Origin: Haladaptatus sp. DYF46
Lineage (GTDB): Archaea > Halobacteriota > Halobacteria > Halobacteriales > Haladaptataceae
NCBI RefSeq assembly: GCF_021083305.1
Contig: NZ_JAJFAY010000005.1
Coordinates: 248,001-312,000, forward strand
DNA length: 64,000 bases
Direction of reading: 5' to 3'
Shown: positions 30,047-40,547 of the stretch, piece after piece
Layout: each line of letters starts with the position of its first letter
Numbering within the stretch: the stretch's first letter is position 1
Position numbers and translations under genes: made by a program
Notes under the pieces: model-generated
Seen by the model: the letters and a program-made list of their open reading frames with translations, nothing else
What the model was told of the DNA's origin: nothing
The model's database searches: none

Positions 30047-31144
30047 TCACCAAGACGTAATCGGAATTTCACGTAGGGGTTGTGGGAGCGGAATGTCGAC
30101 TGACGAATCGGTGTAGTGGGAGAGATAAAACCCGACGATGATCTCTAGGGACCGGACGGCTTTTATCCCCGGTGAGTAGTTCACGTCTTCACCGTTCAGT
30201 ATGTCCTGTATATGGATCGCTGCGTTCGCAAACGATCGCTTGTAGTCGTTCTCCCACGTCCACGCACCGTCGATCCCAGGCAATGGTCGTTCAACGTGTT
30301 CCCCGTCTTCGAGCGACCAATATTTCCACACCCCGTCATCGTTGTTCATATACAGTTTCCCTTCAGTTCCTATGAAATTGAGAGTCATCGAGGATATCTC
30401 TCTCGGAATGGTGCAGTCGACGGTTACGAACGACCCGTCATCCATCACGACGTGTCCTCCACCACCAGCATCGACTACTTCCTCCGCTGCGCCGAGAGAG
30501 TCGATCGCTTCGTTTTCGCCAGTTATGTGCCCGCTCACCTGTTCGGCTCGGGCATCGAGGAGGTAGACTAGCGTATCTAAGACGTGGGTGGAGTTTCGCA
30601 TCAGTTCCATCCTGTACTGAGTGCTCACCGACTTCACATCACCGAGAATATTTTCCTCGTGGATGAGATCGTGTAACCGCTGCAGCTTGTCCGTAAACCG
30701 GAATGAATGGTTGATTACCAGCTCCGTATCGGTCTGCTCGCAAACTTCGACCATCTCCTCGGCTTCGCTTACTTGTGAGGCGATCGGTTTCTCACACCAG
30801 ATAACGTCCGGATTTGCGGCCGATCGCGCAGCATCAATCGTGTGTTCGTAATGGAGATACGAAGGTGTACAGACCGAAACCACGTCCAAGTCTTCGTTAG
30901 CGAGCATTGCTTCGTGACCGACGTACCGCTGACTGGTGGGGATATCCCACGCTTCGCCAAACGTAGCGAGTTTCTCCTCGTCGACATCCGCGACGGCGAC
31001 GAGTTCTATCTCTTCGGTACTGTCATACCCTCCAGCGTGGCTAGCGTCGATTTTTTTGTTCCCGATATCCTCCACGTCGTGCATCCCGAGAATTCCCATC
31101 CCAGCGATGCCGCCTGTTCCGATAATACCAGCTTTATACCTCAT
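30047..31144 (-). CDS. Gfo/Idh/MocA family oxidoreductase
   Basis: A 365-residue NAD(P)-dependent sugar oxidoreductase. The N-terminal Rossmann domain begins KAGIIGTGGIAGMG, and the catalytic lysine is in WCEKPIA. The C-terminal alpha/beta domain holds the family His (STHVLDTLVYLL). A long loop (VEDIGNKKIDASHAGGYDST) interrupts the first strand-helix and is unusual. ATG 31144 fits the family start; the frame is open upstream to 31216. Such enzymes oxidise or reduce sugars, inositol or glycosides. Here it fits the carbohydrate cluster. Confidence 0.85.
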   Translation of the reverse strand: MRYKAGIIGTGGIAGMGILGMHDVEDIGNKKIDASHAGGYDSTEEIELVAVADVDEEKLATFGEAWDIPTSQRYVGHEAMLANEDLDVVSVCTPSYLHYEHTIDAARSAANPDVIWCEKPIASQVSEAEEMVEVCEQTDTELVINHSFRFTDKLQRLHDLIHEENILGDVKSVSTQYRMELMRNSTHVLDTLVYLLDARAEQVSGHITGENEAIDSLGAAEEVVDAGGGGHVVMDDGSFVTVDCTIPREISSMTLNFIGTEGKLYMNNDDGVWKYWSLEDGEHVERPLPGIDGAWTWENDYKRSFANAAIHIQDILNGEDVNYSPGIKAVRSLEIIVGFYLSHYTDSSVDIPLPQPLREIPITSW

Positions 31145-31172
31145 TCTGTGTTTCCTCGACTGTTGTGCTTTT

Positions 31173-31258
31173 GATGCATATGCTTGGAGTTCATCGTTGC
31201 TCGATGGGAGTAGCACGTGCTAGGCCTTTGCGAACACGATGTCTGTACCATATGCATC
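31173..31258. promoter_or_regulatory. 10-bp inverted repeat in front of the Gfo/Idh/MocA gene
   Basis: GATGCATATG (31173-31182) and CATATGCATC (31249-31258) are perfect reverse complements 66 nt apart. A third partial copy (ctatgcatcg) occurs near 31292. The inner arm lies about 30 nt before the ATG at 31144, where the TATA box would be, so a looping regulator is plausible. Confidence 0.4.
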
Positions 31259-31336
31259 GATTGTAATAAAACTATGAGTGCCACGTGGTTGTCTATGCAT
31301 CGTCGGGAAACGGGGGTTTGTATCCCTCGTCCGCGT

Positions 31337-32683
31337 TCAGTACTCTTCGTAAAGTGACGGTGCGTCGAATTCTCCGTCAGTAAACGCTATCGGGGACGGA
31401 TCCTCGACTACTCTCAGATCGTCACGATCACGAGCTTCCTCCACCAGAACGGTCGATGCGTAGAGCCGGTGGAGGTGCATCGTATCGGGCGCTCTGAGCA
31501 CGCGCACGGTCCCTGTGTCGACCACACCGATGGTTGACAACGCTGCCACTACACCGGCGTGATCGCTTTCGACGACCGGCGGTAGCTTGACACCACGAAT
31601 CGTACTCGCGGTCAGCGCATTGATCAGCGTCGTCGCTGCGTCGAGGTCTCGTACGATATCTTCGTGGATCACGTCCGCCGAACCAATGCCCATCGCGTTA
31701 CCGTGCGTCGTCGTCGTCAATCCCCGCACATAAATACGCTTGAGGGTAGGCGTTTCCGGTTCCGGTTCGTTAATCGAGAACGGTCTCCGTCCGATTACGT
31801 TCGTGTCGATCCCCTGTCCACTGATGTCCTTCCCTTGCCGGTCGAAAATGACGAGATCGAGGTCGTCGAACGGCAACTTCGGCATCCACTCGTACGCTCG
31901 TTCGAGCAGCTCACGTTCACGATTTAGAAATCCACTCGAAGGGATTCCCTCGATGTGCGCTGTATCATCGTGTTGATCCTCGACGATCGCGACACCCCCA
32001 ACCACCGGCAACGCTTCGAGGAGTTGTTCGGTGATTTCCGGGATCATCCGGCGAAAGGACCAGTCGACGGCCCATTCGTGAGCGATCTTGGCACCACGTT
32101 GTTTGCCCATTCCGATGACCAGCATTTTAGAGAGTCCGCTCTCGACGGATCCGTCGAAGTCCGTATGAGGCTTGATTCGATTGATCGGGATTATCGCGTC
32201 CGCACCGACCGCGTTCGCATCCGCAACGACGGGTACGTTTCGGCCGGGAGTCCGACCAACTTCGACAACGTCCATTTGCGATCGGATTTCACAGCCGACC
32301 GACTGCTCCGAAACACCGAGGTCGTTGAGCATCTCACGTTGCCCTTCGCCAGTAGCACCGCCGTGGCTTCCCATCGCTGGAAAAATGAAGGGCATGTATC
32401 CCATTTCGGACACCGCGTTGACGACACCCCTAACGATCTCCGGGAGATTCGCGATTCCGCGGCTTCCAACCCCGAGCGCGACGTCGCCTCCCTCGGGAAC
32501 GTCGTGCAGTGGGAGGGAACGAACCGCTTCCGCAGCACGCGGTTCGAGCGATTCGGTCGGAATGGGCTGTGTCTTCCAGACCTGCTCGATGACTCCCATT
32601 TCCGGGAGCGACGGATCTCCACACGCTTCTATAATCGTTTTCTCGGGTACCGATAGTTCGTCGGCAGGCTCCATAGAACCCAT
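31337..32683 (-). CDS. LarA-like (DUF2088) protein, lactate-racemase family
   Basis: A 448-residue protein of the LarA superfamily, whose best-known members racemise lactate with a nickel-pincer cofactor. His107 (MGSHGGATGEG), His173 (KPHTDFDG), Lys186 (GLSKML) and His202 (AHEW) occur in the same order and with almost the same spacing as the His/His/Lys/His set known for Lactobacillus LarA. The region INRIKPHTDFDG...GLSKMLVIGMG also recalls DUF362-type sequences. LarB, LarC and LarE cofactor genes are not in this window. In this cluster it could epimerise a sugar acid or a 2-hydroxy acid such as glycerate (inference). A TATA (aggtttatca) lies about 27 nt before the start. Confidence 0.75.
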   Translation of the reverse strand: MGSMEPADELSVPEKTIIEACGDPSLPEMGVIEQVWKTQPIPTESLEPRAAEAVRSLPLHDVPEGGDVALGVGSRGIANLPEIVRGVVNAVSEMGYMPFIFPAMGSHGGATGEGQREMLNDLGVSEQSVGCEIRSQMDVVEVGRTPGRNVPVVADANAVGADAIIPINRIKPHTDFDGSVESGLSKMLVIGMGKQRGAKIAHEWAVDWSFRRMIPEITEQLLEALPVVGGVAIVEDQHDDTAHIEGIPSSGFLNRERELLERAYEWMPKLPFDDLDLVIFDRQGKDISGQGIDTNVIGRRPFSINEPEPETPTLKRIYVRGLTTTTHGNAMGIGSADVIHEDIVRDLDAATTLINALTASTIRGVKLPPVVESDHAGVVAALSTIGVVDTGTVRVLRAPDTMHLHRLYASTVLVEEARDRDDLRVVEDPSPIAFTDGEFDAPSLYEEY

Positions 32684-32804
32684 ATCCGGTCAATCACTCG
32701 GCAGCTGATAAACCTAACCCTCATTCGCGGTCGTCGACGCATCAATGCGGCAGTTTTTGTCTGGATGGCCACTTTTAACCGGGAGGACACTCGATTCGGT
32801 TCCA

Positions 32805-33656
32805 ATGCGATTTGTTCGCTATACCGATGGGTCGACTCCCACCTGGGGAGTGGAACGCAACGGAACAATCCACTCGCTCTCCGGACTCCCACGAGGAGAA
32901 CCGGACCTGGCAGACATTTCCGAGGAAGGATATCGCTCCCGAATACGCACGCTCGTCACAAGTGGGGCGCTTCCACAGACGGCACGTTCCGAGGTTTCGC
33001 TTCTAGCGCCAGTTCCTCAACCCGGAAAGATCGTCTGCTGTGGGATGAACTATCGAGATCACGCGGAGGAACAAGACGAAACCATTCCGGACTCTCCGAT
33101 GCTCTTCGGGAAGGCTCCGACTGCAGTCACCAACCCGGAGGATCCGATCGTCCATCCGGATCCCAATGGAGCCGAGCAGGTCGATTACGAAGTCGAGTTA
33201 GCCGTCGTCATCGGTCGGGATATCACCGACGCTAGCGAATCGGATGTCTACGACCGTATCGCGGGATACACTGTTGTGAACGACGTGAGCGGGCGGACGG
33301 CACAACAGTCGGATGGTCAGTTCTTCCGCGGAAAAAGCTACGATACGTTCGCTCCCATGGGGCCGGTGCTCATCGCGGATGAGGACTTCGATCCGAACTC
33401 CGCCGACGTCGAACTGAGAGTCGACGGCGAGACGAAGCAGTCCTCGAACACCGAGGAGTTCATTTTTGACGTCGGGGAACTCGTTTCCTACATCAGCCAA
33501 TCCATGACTCTGCGTCAGGGTGATGTTATCGCGACGGGGACACCCGGCGGTGTCGGAATCTTCCGTGACCCCGTCGAAGTTCTAGAGCCGGGACAAACCG
33601 TCGAGGCTGAAATCGAGAAAATCGGTACCCTTCGAAATCCAGTGGTCGCCAAATAG
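32805..33656 (+). CDS. FAH-family hydrolase (acylpyruvase / 2,4-diketo-3-deoxy acid hydrolase type)
   Basis: A 283-residue FAH-fold enzyme, complete. The N-terminal cap is about 65 residues. The catalytic core has KIVCCGMNYRDHAEE (His86), metal ligands Glu129 and Glu131 (YEVELAVVIGRDI), Asp160 (VVNDVSGR), and the ending GDVIATGTPGGVGIFRDP. This short form matches hydrolases that split 2,4-diketo-3-deoxy sugar acids into pyruvate plus a hydroxy acid, and also acylpyruvases and keto-deoxy acid dehydratases. ATG 32805 has a TATA (cttttaac) about 30 nt upstream; the frame is open to 32745 without support. It is divergent from the LarA-like gene and converges on the glycerate-kinase remnant. Confidence 0.88.
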   Translation: MRFVRYTDGSTPTWGVERNGTIHSLSGLPRGEPDLADISEEGYRSRIRTLVTSGALPQTARSEVSLLAPVPQPGKIVCCGMNYRDHAEEQDETIPDSPMLFGKAPTAVTNPEDPIVHPDPNGAEQVDYEVELAVVIGRDITDASESDVYDRIAGYTVVNDVSGRTAQQSDGQFFRGKSYDTFAPMGPVLIADEDFDPNSADVELRVDGETKQSSNTEEFIFDVGELVSYISQSMTLRQGDVIATGTPGGVGIFRDPVEVLEPGQTVEAEIEKIGTLRNPVVAK

Positions 33657-33660
33657 CTCG

Positions 33661-33848
33661 GACCGCTGACCCGCCCTATCACGATTTCCGATCAGGACGA
33701 CAACTACATCGTTCACGTTCGTCTCCGTCGGTCCCGTTCGAATCGTGGCACCGACTTCCGACGCGGCCGCGTCCATCGCCGCGTCGGTACAGTCAAGTGC
33801 CTGTTCGTGAGCTTCGCTCTCGGCGAGTGTTTCCTCGTTTTGTACCAT
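33661..33848 (-). pseudogene. Internally deleted glycerate 2-kinase (MOFRL type) remnant
   Basis: From an ATG at 33848 about 25 residues look like the start of a haloarchaeal glycerate 2-kinase (NEETLAESEAHEQALDC). They run directly into the family's C-terminal motif (TGPTETNVNDVVVVLIG), which normally lies some 400 residues later. The central kinase and MOFRL domains are missing, so this reads as an in-frame internal deletion. After LIGNR the frame runs on, while tgatag in the neighbouring frame may be the old stop. Identification is from motif memory. It converges with the FAH gene, 4 nt from its stop. Confidence 0.6.
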
Positions 33849-33934
33849 GATATCGATTTGGGATCGTGAGTAAAAAATCATAGATCCCGACAGTCCGGCT
33901 TTCAACGGATTGTCGAGGACCCTCTACTGGGCTC

Positions 33935-35761
33935 TCAAAGCTGACTCGATGAACAGTGGACGATCGTCTTCCCATCCGAGTTCCGGACCACGACATCGTC
34001 TTCGTCAGTCGTCGCCTCAAACCTCTCGCTCCAGGCTTTCTCGCCGTCGGGAGACGCCATCACTCCCGAGGCGAGCCAGTGTTCTCCAGGTTGATGGGAA
34101 CCCCGCAACGTGGGAACGACGGTTCGTGGATGATTCAGATTTGTGTTCGGTTCTTCATCGACGACAACCGGGGTACGATCATCGAACAAGTCGATGATGC
34201 TGCTCAGACCGTTGGGGTACCTGGCGAGTGCGGTTGCGTTCCGAACGTCGTGGTCGAACGCCGAATCGTCGTCCCCCGATTGGTCGAGCGCGAATCCACC
34301 CTCCTCACTGTGGATCGGTCGGTCGGTCCGCAATCTGTGTACGCGTACGTGCCAAGGGAGTGCTGGCGAGAGCCACGTGTCGACAGTGACCCCATCCCAC
34401 GGCACCCACCGTGATCGTAACGTAGTCCCCTCGCTGCTCGTACTGGTCGCTGTAGCCGGAATTTTGTACTGATCCCCATCGAGACTTAGCGCAAGGGCAC
34501 TGTCGTGGCCTGCCCTCCCTTCGCCCGGCGATCGCCCGGCGACAGAGAACCCGAACTCCGTCGAGTACGCAAACTTCGTGTATTTCTCTCGCCCATGAAC
34601 GCTGTCCTGAGCGGACGAAAGCGCGAACAGGTGGTCATCGTCGCGGAGGATGACCTTCCCGGCCTCCTGTTGAACGACCTCGTCCGGAAGTTCCGGGAGT
34701 GGCTCCTCCGCGGATTTCCAGAACGGATGGTCAGACTCGAGAGCGAGCGGGAAGAAGGCTTTCATCGCCCAATACGGGGAGTTCGGGGAATTATACGTCT
34801 CCGACACCTTCAGTGTCGGGTATCGATATCCGACGGACAGGAGTCCACCGTCCGTGAAGATCGGTTGTTCGAGCCACCATCTGATGTTACGTGCCCAGAT
34901 CCCCCGGATGACACCCCAAGGAAGTGGATTTACCCCGGCGAAGGCGAGTCCACCCCAAAACGAGGCTTGTGCGAATCGGTACGTCAGACTTCGACCGAAG
35001 GGAATCGCACGACCGCTCTCATCGAACCAGTGAATATGGTGAGTAGCGAACTTCCCGGCCCGGGTTCGATATGTTTCGGCTCTCTCCGGGTCTTCGTCAC
35101 CCATCAACTCGGCGTAGACCAATCCGTAGAAGTGCATCGCCCATGGGAGGTAGTAGTCGATTGGACTCTGGTCGTCTTTCAGCCCATCAGTGTACCACCC
35201 ATCAGCGAGGTAAAACGAATCGAGACGATCGAGTGATCGCTGAGTGAACTCCCAATCGTGTCGTGCATCAACCGAACGAAGTCCCAGATTCACCATCACT
35301 CGGAAGAAGAGCCAGTTGCAGTCGTAGAGTTCAGCTTCATTTATCTGGTTCAACCAGGTGACTAACCGTTCTCGCTCGATCCGAGACAAAGGCTCCCAGA
35401 TGTTCTCCGGCGCGAGTGCAAGGCCAACTCCGATCGCAGCCATCTCGACGTGCTTCTGTGAGTAGTCATCTGCTTCCCCCCAGTACTCCTCGTGGGTTGG
35501 ATCCGTTCCATGGACCAATCCAGTCCGGAGAGTGGACCAGTGATCGAAATCCCCGTGGACACTCAGCGGAACGATTCCCCACAGCGGTCTGGCGAACCCC
35601 TCTAACTCGGCCGATACGGGGGGAAAGCGAGCGCCGGTAGCCGTCGGTCTGACTCTCGCTTTTCCTTCGCTGAAATGAGGGACGAGAGGTTCGTACAGTT
35701 GTTCTACTGCCCGTTCGAAGTCGCTTCGGGTTCGAAGTGGGTTCTCTTTCAGCGGATTCAC
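33935..35761 (-). CDS. DUF2264 family protein
   Basis: A 608-residue cytosolic protein of the DUF2264 family. Residues 1-380 are an alpha/alpha-barrel-like region (RPLWGIVPLSVHG, YDCNWLFFRVMVNLGLR, GWYTDGLKDDQSPIDYYLPW, RAIPFGRSLTYRFAQASFWG). The rest is a beta-rich C-terminal domain (ALSLDGDQYKIP, RSRWVPWDGVTVDTWL). The enzymatic role is not established for the family, but it is common beside GH88/GH105 and rhamnogalacturonan or uronic-acid genes, which fits here. The start is GTG at 35761, with a TATA (gtttatacg) about 28 nt upstream. It may act on an oligosaccharide end or on an unsaturated uronide; unproven. Confidence 0.85.
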   Translation of the reverse strand: MNPLKENPLRTRSDFERAVEQLYEPLVPHFSEGKARVRPTATGARFPPVSAELEGFARPLWGIVPLSVHGDFDHWSTLRTGLVHGTDPTHEEYWGEADDYSQKHVEMAAIGVGLALAPENIWEPLSRIERERLVTWLNQINEAELYDCNWLFFRVMVNLGLRSVDARHDWEFTQRSLDRLDSFYLADGWYTDGLKDDQSPIDYYLPWAMHFYGLVYAELMGDEDPERAETYRTRAGKFATHHIHWFDESGRAIPFGRSLTYRFAQASFWGGLAFAGVNPLPWGVIRGIWARNIRWWLEQPIFTDGGLLSVGYRYPTLKVSETYNSPNSPYWAMKAFFPLALESDHPFWKSAEEPLPELPDEVVQQEAGKVILRDDDHLFALSSAQDSVHGREKYTKFAYSTEFGFSVAGRSPGEGRAGHDSALALSLDGDQYKIPATATSTSSEGTTLRSRWVPWDGVTVDTWLSPALPWHVRVHRLRTDRPIHSEEGGFALDQSGDDDSAFDHDVRNATALARYPNGLSSIIDLFDDRTPVVVDEEPNTNLNHPRTVVPTLRGSHQPGEHWLASGVMASPDGEKAWSERFEATTDEDDVVVRNSDGKTIVHCSSSQL

Positions 35762-35886
35762 GTTTCACCTTTATCGATCGGTCGTATAAACGTACCGCCC
35801 CGCGTCTTTTCCGCTGCGTCTAAAACGTCGGATTCCATTTCGTTGGGCGCTCTCGTCACCCTATGATGACGATAATATCGGCGTTA

Positions 35887-37095
35887 TTACCAGTAGCGAG
35901 TCCAATGTTGGGTTGCCCGAACCAGCCCTTCTACGTAGAAGTAGTCGCCCCAGATGCAACACTCGTCATAATCGCCGTCGGAAGGGTCGTACGCGCCATC
36001 CGTGAGTAATCCATTCGATTCGGTGTCTTCGGTCGAATAGTCCGTTGCGAGGCTCCCGAGAGTGCTCAAGGCCGCATTCCGGTAGAAACGAGTCCGATCG
36101 TCAGCAAATGGGAGTTGGCAAGTGAGTTCATGAAGGCCACAGACGGCGATCGCAGCAGCCGAGCTGTCGCGAATGTCTTGGTCAGGAGGTGCATCGAAAT
36201 CCCAGCGCGGAACGTGGTCGTCTTCCAGCTTTGAGAGATAATAATTCGCCAGTTTGGCAGCGATCTCGACGTATTCGCCCTCTCCAGTGTAATCACCCGC
36301 GAGAGCGTACCCGTAGATTGCCCATGTCTGTCCCCGTGACCAGCAGGAACTCGCGTTATATCCCTGTGCTGTTTCCCCACCGACGGGCTTTCCGGTATCG
36401 ACATCACATTTGAACGTGTGGAATGTGGATCCGTCCTGACGGATAATGTGCTGTCCGTTCGTCCTCGCGTGCGTTTCCGCTATCGAGGCGTACGTCGGGT
36501 CTCCGGTCGTTTCACTCGCCCAGAACAAGAGAGGAAGGTTCATCATCGAATCGACGATCATCCGACCCCTTTCCCAGGAATCTTCGGATGCTTCGTGGTC
36601 GCCCCAAGCCTGGATGAGACCAGGTGCTTCCCAGAAACGATCGACCAAGTAGTCCGCCGCGGTTACGGCGGCAGACTGATATCGATCATTTCCCGTGAGG
36701 CGGTGGCCGGCTATCGCGGACAATGTGTAGAGGAATCCAAGATCGTGCGTTTTGACTTCCCCCGATTTCAGTCGCCGCTCGAACGTCTCGAACTGCGCTT
36801 CGGCGGCTTTCCGGTACCGGGAGTCACCCGTTACTTCGTAGGCGAGCCAGCACAGGCCGGTCCAAAACGATGTTGTCCACCCATCGGTGTTACCCGTCGG
36901 TGAATAGGTGAGGTTATCGCTGGACGGTTCGGGGAAGCGGTCGTAATAGTCGTCGAGATTGCGATCGATCTGATCGATCGCAACCGACAGTGCGCGCGCG
37001 AGTTCCGCACGCTCGATGTCCGGAGACTGTGTGTATTCGTCGGGTAGTCCGTGGTCCGAAATGCTCGCCCGTAGCGCGGCTGGTCTTCGTGGCAT
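35887..37095 (-). CDS. Glycoside hydrolase family 88, unsaturated glucuronyl hydrolase
   Basis: A 402-residue (alpha/alpha)6-barrel enzyme that hydrates the double bond of a 4,5-unsaturated uronic acid at the non-reducing end of lyase products. The two catalytic aspartates are Asp118 (THDLGFLY) and Asp182 (IVDSMMNLPLLF), spaced as in Bacillus UGL. Other family marks are GWTTSFWTGLCWLAYE, WSRGQTWAIYGYA, DSSAAAIAVCGL and the ending DECCIWGDYFYVEGL. No signal peptide, so it works on imported oligosaccharides. The lyase that would make its substrate is not in this window. The gene is 125 nt upstream of the DUF2264 gene, with its own promoter. Confidence 0.92.
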   Translation of the reverse strand: MPRRPAALRASISDHGLPDEYTQSPDIERAELARALSVAIDQIDRNLDDYYDRFPEPSSDNLTYSPTGNTDGWTTSFWTGLCWLAYEVTGDSRYRKAAEAQFETFERRLKSGEVKTHDLGFLYTLSAIAGHRLTGNDRYQSAAVTAADYLVDRFWEAPGLIQAWGDHEASEDSWERGRMIVDSMMNLPLLFWASETTGDPTYASIAETHARTNGQHIIRQDGSTFHTFKCDVDTGKPVGGETAQGYNASSCWSRGQTWAIYGYALAGDYTGEGEYVEIAAKLANYYLSKLEDDHVPRWDFDAPPDQDIRDSSAAAIAVCGLHELTCQLPFADDRTRFYRNAALSTLGSLATDYSTEDTESNGLLTDGAYDPSDGDYDECCIWGDYFYVEGLVRATQHWTRYW

Positions 37096-37308
37096 CTACA
37101 GTCCGTTCCTATGCGAGTCTAATAAGCTTATCGCGAAATCCAATCGCACTATCGACCGGTATCCGTCTCGGGGACGGGCTATTTCGGCGTGCGATTGGAC
37201 GCCATTGTAGATGAATACGAGTTTCGTCAGTGGAACCACCACAGTAATACTGAATCTATGGCCAGTTTTGCCACACATACATTTATGTGTGACGAACGAT
37301 AGTCACTA

Positions 37309-38079
37309 ATGATGGTAGACACGCAGTCATCGAATCGGGTGAAAACAGCACAGACGACCTTCCAGATTCTGGACGCGCTGAAATCCGAGAACGAAGCCAC
37401 AGTGACCGAACTGACCAAACAGTTCGATCTCTCCAAGAGCAGCCTTCATAACTATCTCAGCACTCTGGAACACGAAGGGTATGTAGTAAAAGAGGGAAAC
37501 ACATATCGAATCGGGCTCAAAATGCTTGATCTCGGGGGACACGCTCAGCACAGGCAGCGCCTCTATGCGATTGCAAAAGATGAAATCACTAGTTTAGCCG
37601 AGGAGACAGGCGAACTAGCAAATCTCCTCGTCGAAGAAAACGGAAGAGGGTACTACTTACACCGGGCCCACGGAGATGACGCGGTCAAAACGGACTCGTA
37701 TATCGGTCAAGAAGTGTACCTTCACAATACCGGACTCGGGAACGCTATACTCGCACATCTCCCTCGAGATCACGTAAACGCGATTCTGGATCAGCACGGT
37801 ATGCCAGCCGCGACCGAGAACACGATAACAAACCGTGAAGAGCTGTTCGAAGAGTTGAATCGTGTACGCCAAAACGGGTATGCTCTGGACGATGAGGCCC
37901 GCGTGAAGGGGCTTCGTTGCGTAGCAGTCCCGATAATCAATAATAACGATGAAGTCGAAGGTGCAATCAGCGTCTCCGGACCAACTAGCCGATTCCAGAC
38001 GAAACAATTTCGGGAGGAGTTACCAGCCAAGCTCCAGAATGTAGCGAACATCATCGAACTCAATATCACCTACACGTGA
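37309..38079 (+). CDS. IclR family transcriptional regulator
   Basis: A 256-residue IclR regulator. The HTH (FDLSKSSLHNYLSTLEHEGY) lies at about residues 38-57, followed by the effector domain (GELANLLVEENGRGYYLHRA, VYLHNTGLGNAILAHL, AVPIINNNDEVEGAISVSGP). A TATA (acatttatgtg) lies about 27 nt before the first of two adjacent ATGs. It is divergent from GH88 and is the likely local regulator of the uronide genes, perhaps of the whole 16-37 kb cluster (inference). Confidence 0.92.
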   Translation: MMVDTQSSNRVKTAQTTFQILDALKSENEATVTELTKQFDLSKSSLHNYLSTLEHEGYVVKEGNTYRIGLKMLDLGGHAQHRQRLYAIAKDEITSLAEETGELANLLVEENGRGYYLHRAHGDDAVKTDSYIGQEVYLHNTGLGNAILAHLPRDHVNAILDQHGMPAATENTITNREELFEELNRVRQNGYALDDEARVKGLRCVAVPIINNNDEVEGAISVSGPTSRFQTKQFREELPAKLQNVANIIELNITYT

Positions 38080-39420
<1,341 letters not shown>

Positions 39421-39424
39421 ATCC

Positions 39425-39590
39425 ACTTTCCGCTGGCCCGATGTCGAGAGGGTGGACGTCACATCAGCAGACAGAGTTACGGTGGGCCTCTCCGACGCCA
39501 TCGATATCGAGGAGAACCCCGCTCTCTATTTTCGGGACGAACTCATCGGACGGGCCGTTTTCGAGGGTGAAACCAGCGGATTTGACCGCG
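39425..39590 (+). pseudogene. Possible orphan coding fragment
   Basis: The plus strand encodes an acidic, protein-like stretch of about 55 residues (RVTVGLSDAIDIEENPALYF, then DELIGRAVFEGE) without a start in GC-rich sequence. It begins exactly where composition changes and ends at the methyltransferase stop. The frame then continues only as antisense of that gene. It may be the tail of a gene cut off by the event that made the junction at about 39420. Family unknown. Confidence 0.3.
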
Positions 39591-39592
39591 AC

Positions 39593-40126
39593 TCATCGCG
39601 GTTCGCCGATGATGACGACGTATCGCTTGTCGTTCAGATCGAGTTCCTCGACGACCGCGATATCGAACCCCGCATCGGAGACGCGTTCACACCAGTACTC
39701 CGTGGGGTTCGACGACTCCACGTGCGTGATCGGGAGCTCGAGTACACCCAATCGTCCGTCCGGTCGACACACACGGTGTGCCTCGGAGAGCGTTCGGTTC
39801 GCGGCGGTAGCCGAAAGGTCGTGGAGCATTCGGCACGCGGTCACGACGTCCATCGAGTCGTCAGAGACGGGGAGCCGTGTGCCATCGCCGCGAACGACCG
39901 ATGCGTCGAGACCGGCGTTACGCGCGTTGCGGCGGGCGAGTCCCGGTGCGTTGCCGAGAATGATTCGATCGTCGAAGGGATCCAGTCCGACCGTCGTGCA
40001 GGTCGGCGGAACGGCGGGAGCGATCCCGACGAGAGAGCGACCCGTCCCGCAGCCGATGTCCAGAATTCGGTCACGCTTCGAGAACGTGAGTTCGTCGGTG
40101 AGCGCTTCGTACTTCTCGACCTCCAT
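39593..40126 (-). CDS. Class I SAM-dependent methyltransferase
   Basis: A 177-residue methyltransferase of the UbiE/Methyltransf_11 type. Motif I is ILDIGCGTGRSL, the motif II acid is in VGLDPFDD, the motif around GDGTRLPVSDDSMDVV follows, and then CRPDGRLGVLELP. It is short compared with relatives (about 200-250) and lacks a separate N-terminal helix set. A start at ATG 40126 (MEVEKYEALTDEL) is the only good one; sequence ahead of it reads SPPPWR in frame, so a longer ancestral N-terminus is possible. The methyl acceptor is unknown. Confidence 0.75.
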   Translation of the reverse strand: MEVEKYEALTDELTFSKRDRILDIGCGTGRSLVGIAPAVPPTCTTVGLDPFDDRIILGNAPGLARRNARNAGLDASVVRGDGTRLPVSDDSMDVVTACRMLHDLSATAANRTLSEAHRVCRPDGRLGVLELPITHVESSNPTEYWCERVSDAGFDIAVVEELDLNDKRYVVIIGEPR

Positions 40127-40547
40127 CCGCCACGGAGGGGGCGACCCGAGCGAAGCGAGATAACACACGATATCAATCGAAGAAGACAGAGCGGTCAAGG
40201 CCGCACAGGATACCGTTGTACGCGAGACGGACAACGGATATCGGGTACTGGGATTCCCGGACAAATCGGTCACCCACCAACACGACACCGACCTCGAACT
40301 CGAATACGAGAAAAAAGTCGGAGCGGGGTCGAGCATGGGGGGCACCCCTCGTCGTTCCGGGCGACCCACCGGTGATGTATCAGTCGAGCCGATCGCCCAT
40401 TTCGGAGTCGTTCCTGATGTAGAGGCGAATTTTTACGTTCCAGGATTGCTTACCGTGCACAATGGAAAACGGAACGCCTTCGGTGTTCGCCGACGGGGGA
40501 CGAATGCGATCGTTCGTAAGAGACGAGACGCGACCGGGGGATCGACG

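Noticed and set aside
40335..40547. 71-residue N-terminal extension of the SsuB-like ATPase
   Set aside because: Unrelated to ATPases and Arg-rich; probably debris in the same frame.
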